Positions 1 through 6,618 of a stretch of 6,959 nt of DNA are shown here, one piece after another (position 1 is the first letter of the stretch; every line of letters starts with the position of its first letter). The position numbers were made by a program, and so were the translations under genes. The notes under the pieces were generated by a model, which saw only the letters and a list, made by a program, of their open reading frames with translations, was not told where the DNA came from and made no database searches. Location of the stretch: NCBI GenBank assembly GCA_016213595.1, contig JACRAA010000141.1, forward strand, positions 1 to 6,959. The letters run 5' to 3'. The stretch comes from Actinomycetota bacterium. Lineage in GTDB: Bacteria; Actinomycetota; Actinomycetes; Propionibacteriales; Propionibacteriaceae.

Positions 1-818
1 ATCCCGGCTACCCCTCGTTGCGGCGCGTACCGCCCCGGCTGGGCTCCTCTGTCATGCCCCTGGCCACTGACGAGTCAGGCCTCATCTGTGACGACCTGCC
101 CAGTGGGTCCGACGCCCCGCACGTGGTCGTCGTCACTCCGAGCCACCAGTACCCGCTCGGTGGCTCGCTGCCGGTCACGCGCCGCCAGGCGCTGCTCGAC
201 TGGGCCCGCCAGGAGCACGTGGTGGTCGTCGAGGACGACTACGACTCGGAGCTGCGCTACACCTCTGCGCCGCTCCCGGCGCTCGCAGCGCTCGACGACC
301 CCGAGGACGGCTGTGTCGTGACGCTCGGGACGTTCGCGAAGACACTCGGGCCCGGCCTCGGCGTCGGCTTCCTCGTCGCTCCGGAGAGGCTCGTCGACGA
401 CCTGCGCCGGGCGCGTGCCGACCTTGGCCAGCCGGTGTCGCAGGTCGCCCAGTCGGCGCTGGCGGCCTACCTGGCGAGCGGGGAGCTGCGGCGTCACACC
501 CAGCGCATGCGCCGCGAGTACCGACGGAGGCGGGCGATCGTCCTCGAGGTCCTCGGTGACCTGCCGGCTGCGCGCGTCAAGGCGATGGACGGCGGCCTGC
601 ACGCGGTGGTCGACGCCGAGATGGGGGAGGCCGAGCTCATCGCCCGGATCCGGGATCGCGGGGTCGTCGTCGCGGGACTCGCGGACTACTGGTCACGTCC
701 CGCTGCCGGTGGCGGCGGCATCGTCCTGGGCTACGGGGGCGTCCCCGTCGACGAGCTGCGAAGAGGCCTCACGGCGATCGCGGAGGCCACCCGCGACGGT
801 CACGAGCGAGGCTCGTAA
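1..818 (+). CDS. MocR/GabR-family PLP-dependent transcriptional regulator, C-terminal part (5' end outside window)
   Basis: The frame is open to the left edge (first full codon at base 3, reading PGYPSLRRV) and ends at TAA 816-818, so the TTG at 18 is an internal Leu codon and not a start. The visible 271 residues match the fold-type-I aminotransferase domain of MocR regulators. Seen in order, numbering from the TTG codon: TPSHQYP (residues 40-46), EDDYDSELRY (72-81; D73 would face the pyridine nitrogen) and GTFAKTLGPG (104-113), where K108 is the expected PLP Schiff-base lysine. The C-terminal IVLGYGGVP stretch is also typical. Known for the family: an N-terminal GntR-type winged helix binds DNA and the aminotransferase-like domain senses an amine or PLP; examples are GabR and PdxR. 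The winged helix must lie upstream of the window. Oddity: the Arg usually found seven residues after the lysine is Gly here. A true aminotransferase is possible but the motif spelling favours MocR. Target genes cannot be read from this sequence. Confidence 0.85.
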   Translation, partial: PGYPSLRRVPPRLGSSVMPLATDESGLICDDLPSGSDAPHVVVVTPSHQYPLGGSLPVTRRQALLDWARQEHVVVVEDDYDSELRYTSAPLPALAALDDPEDGCVVTLGTFAKTLGPGLGVGFLVAPERLVDDLRRARADLGQPVSQVAQSALAAYLASGELRRHTQRMRREYRRRRAIVLEVLGDLPAARVKAMDGGLHAVVDAEMGEAELIARIRDRGVVVAGLADYWSRPAAGGGGIVLGYGGVPVDELRRGLTAIAEATRDGHERGS

Positions 819-821
819 GAG

Positions 822-844
822 CTTTCCCCGGCCGTTGTGGAAAG
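822..844 (+). terminator. Weak stem-loop after the MocR gene
   Basis: CTTTCC (822-827) can pair with GGAAAG (839-844) around an 11-base loop, starting four bases after the TAA stop. The stem has six pairs and no following T tract, so it is a weak candidate for a terminator; its position is the main support. Confidence 0.25.
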
Positions 845-850
845 GCCCAG

Positions 851-866
851 TTAAGGCAGATCTTAA
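851..866. promoter_or_regulatory. AT-rich inverted repeat upstream of treYZ (possible operator or promoter region)
   Basis: TTAAG (851-855) and CTTAA (862-866) form a perfect 5-base inverted repeat around GCAGAT. It sits in a short AT-rich patch (about 849-872) that stands out from the very GC-rich surroundings, 59 bases before the treYZ start. Such patches often mark promoters or repressor sites in actinobacteria. TAAGAAT (864-870) could serve as a -10 element, but I find no convincing -35 partner, so the assignment is inference. Confidence 0.3.
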
Positions 867-890
867 GAATCGTTGTGCGCGACTGGCAGA

Positions 891-910
891 GTGGCCGGGT
901 AACAGGCCAC
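891..910 (+). promoter_or_regulatory. Leader hairpin directly upstream of the treYZ ribosome binding site
   Basis: GTGGCC (891-896) pairs perfectly with GGCCAC (905-910) around the 8-base loop GGGTAACA. The stem ends two bases before the Shine-Dalgarno AGGAGG (913-918). If transcription starts upstream, the hairpin would sit in the 5' leader and leave the ribosome site open while possibly stabilising the mRNA end. Six pairs in GC-rich DNA can arise by chance. Confidence 0.35.
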
Positions 911-912
911 CC

Positions 913-927
913 AGGAGGAACGTCTTG
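913..927 (+). promoter_or_regulatory. Ribosome binding site fixing the TTG start of treYZ
   Basis: AGGAGG at 913-918 is followed by a 6-base spacer and TTG at 925-927. The protein from this TTG begins MRAPTSTYRLQ, the usual N-terminus of TreY proteins. This overrules the much longer open frame that begins at 415 and runs through the MocR gene. Confidence 0.85.
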
Positions 928-3261
928 CGAGCGCCCACGAGCACGTACCGGCTCCAGATCACGGAGGACTTCGACCTGCTCGAAGCCGCCAAGACCCTGC
1001 GCTACCTCCACGACCTGGGCGTGGACTGGGTGTACCTGTCGCCGGTCCTCGCGGCCGAGACCGGATCGAACCACGGCTACGACGTGTCGAGCCACGCGAC
1101 GGTCGACCCCTCCCGCGGCCGCGGTGCCGGACTGGCCGCACTGTCCGCTGAAGCGCGTCGGCTGGGCATGGGCGTGCTGGTCGACATCGTCCCCAACCAC
1201 GTGGGTGTGGGCCGGCCCTGGGAGAACGAGTGGTGGTGGCACGTCCTCACCTACGGCCGTACGTCTCCGTTCGCCTCCGCGTTCGACATCGACTGGGAGT
1301 TCGGGGGCGGCAAGATCCGCGTGCCTGTCGTCGTGGACGGCGACATCGACGAGCATGGGGACATCGCGGAGCTGCGGGTGCTGGGCGGCGAGCTCCACTA
1401 CCGGGAGAACCGGTTCCCGCTCGCGCCCGGTACGGCCGACAACTCCCTCACGGAGGACCCCAACGCGGTGCTCCGCCGCCAGCACTACTCGCTCGTCAGC
1501 TGGCGCGACGCCGACCGGGACCTCAACTACCGTCGCTTCTTCGCGGTCAACACCCTCGTCGCCGTGCGAGTCGAGGACCCGCAGTGGTTCGACGCCTCCC
1601 ACGCGGAGATCGTCCGCTGGTTCGACGAGGGGCTCGTCGACGGGCTGAGGATCGACCACCCGGACGGGCTGCGCGACCCCGCGCTGTACCTGTCGCGGCT
1701 CGCCGACGTCACGAAGGACGCGTACATCGTGGTCGAGAAGATCCTCGCGCCCGGTGAGAGCCTGCCGCCGCGGTGGGTGACCGCCGGCACGACCGGGTAC
1801 GACGCCCTGGCGCTCGTTGACCGCCTGTTCGTCGACCCTGCCGGCGAGGCGCCCCTGACCGAGCTGGAGGCGGAGCTGCGCGGTCACGCCACGGACTGGC
1901 ACCAGCTCACGCACGACACGAAACGGGCGGTGGCCGACGGCATCCTCTACTCCGAGACCGCTCGCATCGCCCGGGAGGCGGCGCGCGAGATCACGTCCGA
2001 GATCGACCACGAGCAGCTCGTGGACGCGGTGGCAGAGCTGCTCTCGTGCTTCCGGGTCTACCGTTCGTACCTCCCCGACGGGCGCGACCACCTGGAGGCT
2101 GCGATCGCGGAGGCGGTGGAGCGTCGGCCGGAGCTGGTGACGGCCATCCGCGAGCTGGAGATCGTCCTCACCGACGGGGTCACGGACGCGTCCCAGCGGT
2201 TCCAGCAGACATCGGGAATGGTCATGGCCAAGGGCGTCGAGGACTGCGCCTTCTACCGATGGGGGCGGCTGACCAGCCTCACGGAGGTGGGGGCCGACCC
2301 GTCCATGTTCGCCTACACGCCCGAGCACGTGTACTCCGACCTGGCTGTCCGGCAGGCGCTGTGGCCCCACGCGCTGTCGACCCGGACGACCCACGACACG
2401 AAGCGTGGGGAGGATGTCAGGGCGCGGATCACGGTGCTGTCCGAGGTGCCCGAGCTGTGGGCGAGCGCCGTGCGTCGCCTGCAGGACCTCGCCCCGCTGC
2501 CCGACCCCGGGTTCGCCAACATCCTCTGGCAGGCTGCTGTGGGGGCCTGGCCGATCAGCCCGCAGCGCCTCCACGCCTTCGCGGAGAAGGCGATGCGCGA
2601 GGCGGGGGAGCACACCACGTGGACCGAGGTCGACGACGAGTACGAGGCCGGGGTGCATGCGGCGGTCGACCGGCTGTACAGCGATGAGCGCGTACGTGCG
2701 GTCCTCGACCAGGTCCTGGACACTGTCGTCGACCCGGGCTGGAGCAACTCGTTGTCGGCGGCGGCGGTGAACCTGATGATGCCGGGCGTGCCGGACGTGT
2801 ACCAGGGGAGCGAGCTGTGGCAGCTCAGCCTCGTCGACCCCGACAACCGTCGCCCCGTCGACTTCCCCGCACTCGCTTCGATGCTTGACGAGGTCGAGTC
2901 GGCGCGCCTGGTCGGGGGTGTGCACGACCCCGGAACGGCGAAGCAGGCCTTGGTCCACGTGGCGCTGCAGCTGCGGCGTGACCAGCCGGAGCTCTTCCGG
3001 ACGTTCACGCCCGTCACCGCGGAAGGCGCGGCCGCCGAGCACGTCGTCGCGTTCGACACGGGAGGCGTCGTCACGCTCGCGACAAGGCTGCCCGTCGGGC
3101 TCGCACGCAAGGGCGGCTGGGGCGACACCACCATCGACCTGCCGCTGGGCAGCTACCGGGACGCGGTGAGCGGCACGGTCATCCACGCCACGGGCGCCCG
3201 CATGCGTGCTGAGGACCTTTTCGCCGGAGGCCCCGTGGCGCTGCTCGTCGCACTGCCCGTC
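925..3261 (+). other. TreY domain of the fusion (maltooligosyltrehalose synthase, GH13)
   Basis: Residues 1-779. The N-terminus TSTYRLQ (5-11) and YDVSSH lead into region I DIVPNH (87-92). Region II is GLRIDHPDGL (240-249), with D244 as expected nucleophile. Region III is VVEKIL (269-274), with E271 as expected acid/base. MAKGVEDCAFYR (434-445) is characteristic of TreY. Region IV is THDTKRGED (489-497), with D491 as transition-state stabiliser. Near the end, LMMPGVPDVYQGSELW is the usual final barrel segment, followed by a C-terminal beta domain ending FAGGPVALLVALPV. Roles are assigned from GH13 family knowledge; the motifs are directly visible. No key residue is missing, so the domain should be active. 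Confidence 0.93.
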
Positions 3262-5025
3262 CGGGGCGGGCAACGGACACGCTTCGACGTCTGGGCGCCC
3301 GGCCACGAGTCGGTGACCCTGGTCGTTCGCCCCGTCGGCGACCCGGTGGCCGAGCGGGAGATCCCGCTGCGCCAGGCGCCGGAGGGCTGGTGGACGCCGC
3401 CCACCCTGATGTCCGGACGCGAGTACGACTACGGGTACCGCATCGACGACTCGGACGACGTCCTGCCGGACCCGCGGTCCCGGCGGCAGCCGGAGGGCGT
3501 GCACGGCATGTCCAGGACGGTCGACCCGAAGGCGTACCACTGGCGCGACCGCGCCTGGACGGGACGGCAGGTCGCCGGTTCGATCCTGTACGAGCTGCAC
3601 ATCGGGACCTTCACGGAGGAGGGCACGCTCGACGCCGCGATCGCCCACCTCGACCACCTCGTCGACCTCGGCGTCGGCTTCGTCGAGCTGATGCCCGTCA
3701 ACGCCTTCAACGGCGAGTGGAACTGGGGCTACGACGGGGTGCTCTGGTACGCGGTGCACGAGCCGTACGGCGGCCCGGAGGCGTACCGGCGGTTCGTGGA
3801 CGCCTGCCATGCCCGCGGTCTCGGCGTCATCCAGGACGTGGTCTACAACCACCTCGGGCCGTCCGGGAACTACCTGTCCGGCTTCGCCCCGTACCTCTCG
3901 GAGGGAGGCCTCTGGGGAGCCTCGGTGGACGTCGAGTCGCACGACCAGGTGCGCCGGTACGTCATCGAGAACGCGATCATGTGGTTCGTCGAGTTCCACG
4001 TCGACGCCTTGCGCCTCGATGCGATCCACGCGCTCGTGGACTCCTCCGAGATCCATGTGCTCGAGCAGCTCGCCACCGAGGTCGCGGCCCTGTCCGCGCA
4101 CCTGGGCCGTCCGCTGACGCTCATCGCCGAGTCCGACCTCAACGACACCGAGCTCGTCCTGCCACGCGAGGCCGGCGGGGCCGGGCTCGACGCCCAGTGG
4201 AACGACGACTTCCACCACGCGGTGCACACCGCCCTGACGGGGGACGCCTCGGGCTACTACGTCGACTTCGGGCCGCTGCGGTCGCTCGCCAAGGTGTTCG
4301 AGACGGGCTTCTTCTACGACGGCACCTGGTCGACGTTCCGTGGGCGCGACCACGGCCGACCAGTCGCGACGGACCGGTTCCCGGCGTGGCGCCTCCTGGC
4401 CTACACCCAGAACCACGACCAGGTGGGCAACCGCGCCCGCGGCGACCGGCTCACCGAGTCGCTCGACGACGACCAGCTGCTGCTCGGCGCGATGCTCATG
4501 CTCGGCAGCCCGTTCACGCCGATGCTGTTCATGGGCGAGGAGTGGGCGGCGACCACACCGTTCCCGTACTTCTCCTCCCATCCTGAGCCCGACCTGGCGC
4601 GCGCGGTGACGGAAGGTCGGATGAAGGAGTTCAGCCGGCTCGGCTGGGACCCGGACGAGGTGCTCGACCCGCAGGATCCGCAGACGTACCGCTCGGCCAT
4701 CCTCCGGTGGGACGAGGCGACCACCGGGCGACACGCGGTCGTGCTCGAGGGGTACCGGCAGCTGGCCCGGTTGCGTCGTCGTCTCGCCGCGCTCACCGAC
4801 CCCGACCTGCGCAATATCCGCTGCAGAGTGGGTGATGATTCCCGCTGGATCGTCGTCGAGCGCGGGGACGTCGTGCTCGTCGCCAACCTCGGGGACGCCG
4901 CGGCCACGGTGACGCTGAGCATCGACACGTACCAGGTGGTCTGGCAGACGCCCACCCCCGTCGACCTCGACGGCGACCGGCTCGCCCTGCCCCGGCATGC
5001 GGGAGCCGTACTCGTCCGGAGGTGA
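925..5025 (+). CDS. treYZ: Bifunctional maltooligosyltrehalose synthase / maltooligosyltrehalose trehalohydrolase (TreY-TreZ fusion)
   Basis: A single 1366-residue frame runs from TTG 925 to TGA 5023-5025. The N-terminal half (residues 1 to about 779) is a full-length TreY (EC 5.4.99.15, GH13), which isomerises the reducing-end alpha-1,4 bond of a maltodextrin to alpha,alpha-1,1. The C-terminal half (about 784-1366) is a full-length TreZ (EC 3.2.1.141, GH13), which hydrolyses the next bond and releases free trehalose. Together they make trehalose from glycogen-derived glucans in the cytoplasm; no signal peptide or membrane segment is seen. Each half has the length usual for the separate enzyme, and each keeps its catalytic triad (see the two domain entries). 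The junction, LLVALPVRGGQRTRFDVWAP (773-792), has no stop codon and only about four residues between the halves. The gene follows the MocR gene by 106 bases and precedes the dehydrogenase start by 83. A missing stop through sequencing error is possible but unlikely, since the frame does not change across the junction. Confidence 0.95.
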   Translation: MRAPTSTYRLQITEDFDLLEAAKTLRYLHDLGVDWVYLSPVLAAETGSNHGYDVSSHATVDPSRGRGAGLAALSAEARRLGMGVLVDIVPNHVGVGRPWENEWWWHVLTYGRTSPFASAFDIDWEFGGGKIRVPVVVDGDIDEHGDIAELRVLGGELHYRENRFPLAPGTADNSLTEDPNAVLRRQHYSLVSWRDADRDLNYRRFFAVNTLVAVRVEDPQWFDASHAEIVRWFDEGLVDGLRIDHPDGLRDPALYLSRLADVTKDAYIVVEKILAPGESLPPRWVTAGTTGYDALALVDRLFVDPAGEAPLTELEAELRGHATDWHQLTHDTKRAVADGILYSETARIAREAAREITSEIDHEQLVDAVAELLSCFRVYRSYLPDGRDHLEAAIAEAVERRPELVTAIRELEIVLTDGVTDASQRFQQTSGMVMAKGVEDCAFYRWGRLTSLTEVGADPSMFAYTPEHVYSDLAVRQALWPHALSTRTTHDTKRGEDVRARITVLSEVPELWASAVRRLQDLAPLPDPGFANILWQAAVGAWPISPQRLHAFAEKAMREAGEHTTWTEVDDEYEAGVHAAVDRLYSDERVRAVLDQVLDTVVDPGWSNSLSAAAVNLMMPGVPDVYQGSELWQLSLVDPDNRRPVDFPALASMLDEVESARLVGGVHDPGTAKQALVHVALQLRRDQPELFRTFTPVTAEGAAAEHVVAFDTGGVVTLATRLPVGLARKGGWGDTTIDLPLGSYRDAVSGTVIHATGARMRAEDLFAGGPVALLVALPVRGGQRTRFDVWAPGHESVTLVVRPVGDPVAEREIPLRQAPEGWWTPPTLMSGREYDYGYRIDDSDDVLPDPRSRRQPEGVHGMSRTVDPKAYHWRDRAWTGRQVAGSILYELHIGTFTEEGTLDAAIAHLDHLVDLGVGFVELMPVNAFNGEWNWGYDGVLWYAVHEPYGGPEAYRRFVDACHARGLGVIQDVVYNHLGPSGNYLSGFAPYLSEGGLWGASVDVESHDQVRRYVIENAIMWFVEFHVDALRLDAIHALVDSSEIHVLEQLATEVAALSAHLGRPLTLIAESDLNDTELVLPREAGGAGLDAQWNDDFHHAVHTALTGDASGYYVDFGPLRSLAKVFETGFFYDGTWSTFRGRDHGRPVATDRFPAWRLLAYTQNHDQVGNRARGDRLTESLDDDQLLLGAMLMLGSPFTPMLFMGEEWAATTPFPYFSSHPEPDLARAVTEGRMKEFSRLGWDPDEVLDPQDPQTYRSAILRWDEATTGRHAVVLEGYRQLARLRRRLAALTDPDLRNIRCRVGDDSRWIVVERGDVVLVANLGDAAATVTLSIDTYQVVWQTPTPVDLDGDRLALPRHAGAVLVRR
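3226..3237 (+). promoter_or_regulatory. Possible internal ribosome site and GTG start for free TreZ
   Basis: GGAGG (3226-3230) lies four bases before an in-frame GTG (3235-3237, codon 771), close to the TreY/TreZ boundary. Initiation there would give a 596-residue TreZ beginning MALLVALPVRGG. The spacer is short and GGAGG is common in GC-rich coding DNA, so this may be chance or a relic of a formerly separate treZ start. Confidence 0.25.
3262..5022 (+). other. TreZ domain of the fusion (maltooligosyltrehalose trehalohydrolase, GH13)
   Basis: Residues 780-1366. It opens with an N-terminal Ig-like/CBM48-type domain (RFDVWAP at 786-792, DYGYRID further on, LPDPRSRRQPEGVHG). The catalytic barrel starts near YELHIGTFT (889-897), followed by NWGYDG (933-938). 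Region I is DVVYNHLGPSGNY (971-983); region II DALRLDAIHAL has the expected nucleophile D1032; region III LIAESDLND has acid/base E1069; region IV QNHDQVGNR (1162-1170) has D1165. MGEEWAATTPF (1203-1213) and the following PDLARAVTEGR stretch are typical of TreZ and separate it from glycogen branching and debranching enzymes. The last 70 or so residues form a C-terminal beta domain. Separate TreZ proteins usually begin a few residues before the VWAP motif, so almost nothing is added or lost at the fusion point. Confidence 0.93.
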
Positions 5026-5070
5026 CCCGCTGCGCTCCTCTGGGTCCTTGGCTCTCGTCGTTCGGTTGGC

Positions 5071-5099
5071 CCTGCCACGAGGTTGACGGTCGGGGCAGG
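5071..5099 (+). promoter_or_regulatory. Stem-loop between treYZ and the aldehyde dehydrogenase gene, covering its ribosome site
   Basis: CCTGCC (5071-5076) pairs with GGCAGG (5094-5099); after one mismatch CGA (5078-5080) pairs with TCG (5090-5092), leaving the 9-base loop GGTTGACGG. The 3' arm contains the only good Shine-Dalgarno candidate of the next gene (GGCAGGA, 5094-5100). The structure could dampen translation or act as a weak terminator of treYZ; it has no T tract. Both readings are inference. Confidence 0.3.
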
Positions 5100-5108
5100 A
5101 TCGACGGT

Positions 5109-6581
5109 ATGGGCGAGACGAGCGAGACAGGTCTGCTGGCGCAGGTCCCCGACGGGCTGTACATCGCCGGCGAGTGGCGCGCCGCGAGGAGCGGGCGCAC
5201 GTTCGGCGTGACTGACCCCTCGACCGGTGAGGTGGTGAAGGAGATCGCCGACGCGGCGGTCGAGGACGGCGTCGCTGCCCTCGATGCTGCCTGCGAGGCC
5301 TTCCCCTCCTGGTCGAGAACACCTGCGCGTGAGCGGGCGGAGCTCCTGCGTGACGCGTACGACCTCATCCAGGAGCGCGCTGAGGACCTCGCGCTGCTCA
5401 TGACCATCGAGATGGGCAAGCCGCTGGCGGAGTCGATGGCCGAGGTCAGGTACGGCGGGGAGTTCCTGCGCTGGTTCAGCGAGGAGGCCGCGCACGTCCA
5501 GGGCCGCTACGGGTCGAACCCTGAAGGTACGGGCCGCATGATCGTCACCCAGCACCCCGTGGGTCCGTGCTACCTCGTGACGCCGTGGAACTTCCCGCTG
5601 GCGATGGCGACCCGCAAGATCGCGCCGGCACTCGCAGCGGGCTGTACGGCGGTGGTGAAGCCCGCGTCCCAGACGCCGCTCACGACCACCCTCTTCGTCC
5701 GGCTCCTCGCTGACGCGGGCCTTCCCGCGGGAGTGGTCAACGTCATCACGACGACGAGCTCGGGCCCCGTGTCGGAGGCGGTCATCTCCGACCCACGGCT
5801 GCGGAAGCTGTCGTTCACGGGATCCACGGAGGTGGGGCAGAAGCTCCTCGCGCAGGCTGCCGCCGGCGTCCTGCGGACCTCGATGGAGCTCGGTGGCAAC
5901 GCGCCGTTCGTCGTGTTCGAGGACGCCGACCTGGACAAGGCGGTCGACGGGGCGCTCGCCGCGAAGTTCCGCAACATCGGGGAGGCCTGCACGGCGGCGA
6001 ACCGGTTCATCGTCCATGCCTCGCTCGCTGAGGAGTTCGCGCGACGGGTGACGGACCGCGTGCGCGAGTTCCGTACGGGACGGGGGACCGAGGAGGGTGT
6101 GACGATCGGGCCGCTCATCGACGAGCGCGCGGTCGACAAGGCCGACGAGCTCGTTCAGGACGCACTCGCCAACGGTGCGAGGCTGCGGGTGGGCGGGGGG
6201 CGCATCGACAGGCGCGGCACGTTCTACGAGGCCACCGTGCTGAGCGACGTCGCGGCCGGCAGCCGGATCCTTCGTGAGGAGGTCTTCGGTCCGGTCCTCG
6301 CGATCACGCGCTTCACCGACGAGGACGAGGCTGTCCGTCTCGCCAACGACACCGAGTTCGGACTGGTCTCGTACGTCTACACGCGCGACCTCGCGCGGGG
6401 TCAGCGGATGGTCGAGCGCCTGGAGACCGGGATGATGGGCCTGAACGTGGGGGTCGTGTCGAACCCCGCAGCACCCTTCGGCGGGTGGAAGCTGTCGGGG
6501 CTCGGGCGTGAAGGCGGTGCGGAGGGCATCCACGAGTACCTCCAGACGAAGTACACGCTCACGCCCGACCCCTTCGCCTGA
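5109..6581 (+). CDS. gabD: Aldehyde dehydrogenase, probable NAD(P)-dependent succinate-semialdehyde dehydrogenase
   Basis: A 490-residue cytoplasmic enzyme of the ALDH superfamily; the likely reaction oxidises succinate semialdehyde to succinate (EC 1.2.1.16/24), the last step of GABA breakdown. Seen: TPWNFP with N161, VVKPAS with K184, MELGG with E260 and GEACTAANR with catalytic C294. The C-terminus PFGGWKLSGLGREGG followed by EYLQTKY is typical of this branch. R169 (in ATRK) and R288 (in KFRN, six before the Cys) occupy the places that bind the succinate carboxylate in human SSADH, which supports the substrate call. The residue two after the Cys is Ala, so the redox-switch Cys of human SSADH is absent. 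ATG 5109 is chosen because GGCAGGA lies 8 bases upstream and the length fits the family; the in-frame GTG at 5022 overlaps the treYZ stop but would add 29 residues unlike the family and lacks a ribosome site. No gabT is in view. Another short-chain semialdehyde substrate is possible. Confidence 0.85.
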   Translation: MGETSETGLLAQVPDGLYIAGEWRAARSGRTFGVTDPSTGEVVKEIADAAVEDGVAALDAACEAFPSWSRTPARERAELLRDAYDLIQERAEDLALLMTIEMGKPLAESMAEVRYGGEFLRWFSEEAAHVQGRYGSNPEGTGRMIVTQHPVGPCYLVTPWNFPLAMATRKIAPALAAGCTAVVKPASQTPLTTTLFVRLLADAGLPAGVVNVITTTSSGPVSEAVISDPRLRKLSFTGSTEVGQKLLAQAAAGVLRTSMELGGNAPFVVFEDADLDKAVDGALAAKFRNIGEACTAANRFIVHASLAEEFARRVTDRVREFRTGRGTEEGVTIGPLIDERAVDKADELVQDALANGARLRVGGGRIDRRGTFYEATVLSDVAAGSRILREEVFGPVLAITRFTDEDEAVRLANDTEFGLVSYVYTRDLARGQRMVERLETGMMGLNVGVVSNPAAPFGGWKLSGLGREGGAEGIHEYLQTKYTLTPDPFA

Positions 6582-6591
6582 GGAGGGGGTC

Positions 6592-6618
6592 GCCTGAGCT
6601 GCCTCGTACGGCTCAGGC
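6592..6618. terminator. Hairpin between convergent genes, probable bidirectional terminator
   Basis: GCCTGAGC (6592-6599) and GCTCAGGC (6611-6618) form a perfect 8-base stem, which a G-T and a G-C pair inside can extend to ten, leaving a 7-base loop. It starts 11 bases after the dehydrogenase stop and lies between two genes that converge, where a two-way terminator is expected. There is no T tract, which is common in high-GC actinobacteria. The right arm overlaps the last codons of the minus-strand gene. Confidence 0.6.

Noticed and set aside
18..20. TTG at 18 as the start of the regulator gene
   Set aside because: The frame is open upstream and the preceding residues PGYPS continue a typical aminotransferase-domain motif, so the gene is simply cut by the window edge.
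872..902. GTTG (872-875) with GGGTAA (897-902) as a stress sigma factor (SigB-type) promoter for treYZ
   Set aside because: The spacing of 21 bases is too long for the usual GTTT / GGGTAT pair, and the GGGTAA falls in the loop of a hairpin next to the ribosome site.
415..924. Continuous open frame that would extend treYZ by 170 residues upstream
   Set aside because: It overlaps the MocR gene in another frame, its Arg/Ser-rich text has no TreY similarity, and TTG 925 has a strong Shine-Dalgarno and starts the normal TreY N-terminus.
3390..4586. 398-residue plus-strand open frame inside the TreZ half
   Set aside because: It is a shifted-frame shadow rich in Arg, Pro and Gly, and the TreZ catalytic motifs all lie in the main frame.
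5083..5111. TTGACG (5083-5088) as a -35 element for the dehydrogenase gene
   Set aside because: A 17-18 base spacer places the -10 on GGTATGG at the start codon itself, which is a poor -10 match and would leave no leader.
769..5322. 1517-residue open frame antisense to the whole of treYZ
   Set aside because: Long antisense frames without stops arise from G/C-biased third codon positions. The predicted protein is Arg/Val/Gly-rich and low in complexity, and the plus strand carries unambiguous enzymes.
4401..6533. 710-residue minus-strand open frame across the end of treYZ and the dehydrogenase
   Set aside because: Same GC shadow effect; it runs through two well-supported plus-strand genes and shows no recognisable domain.
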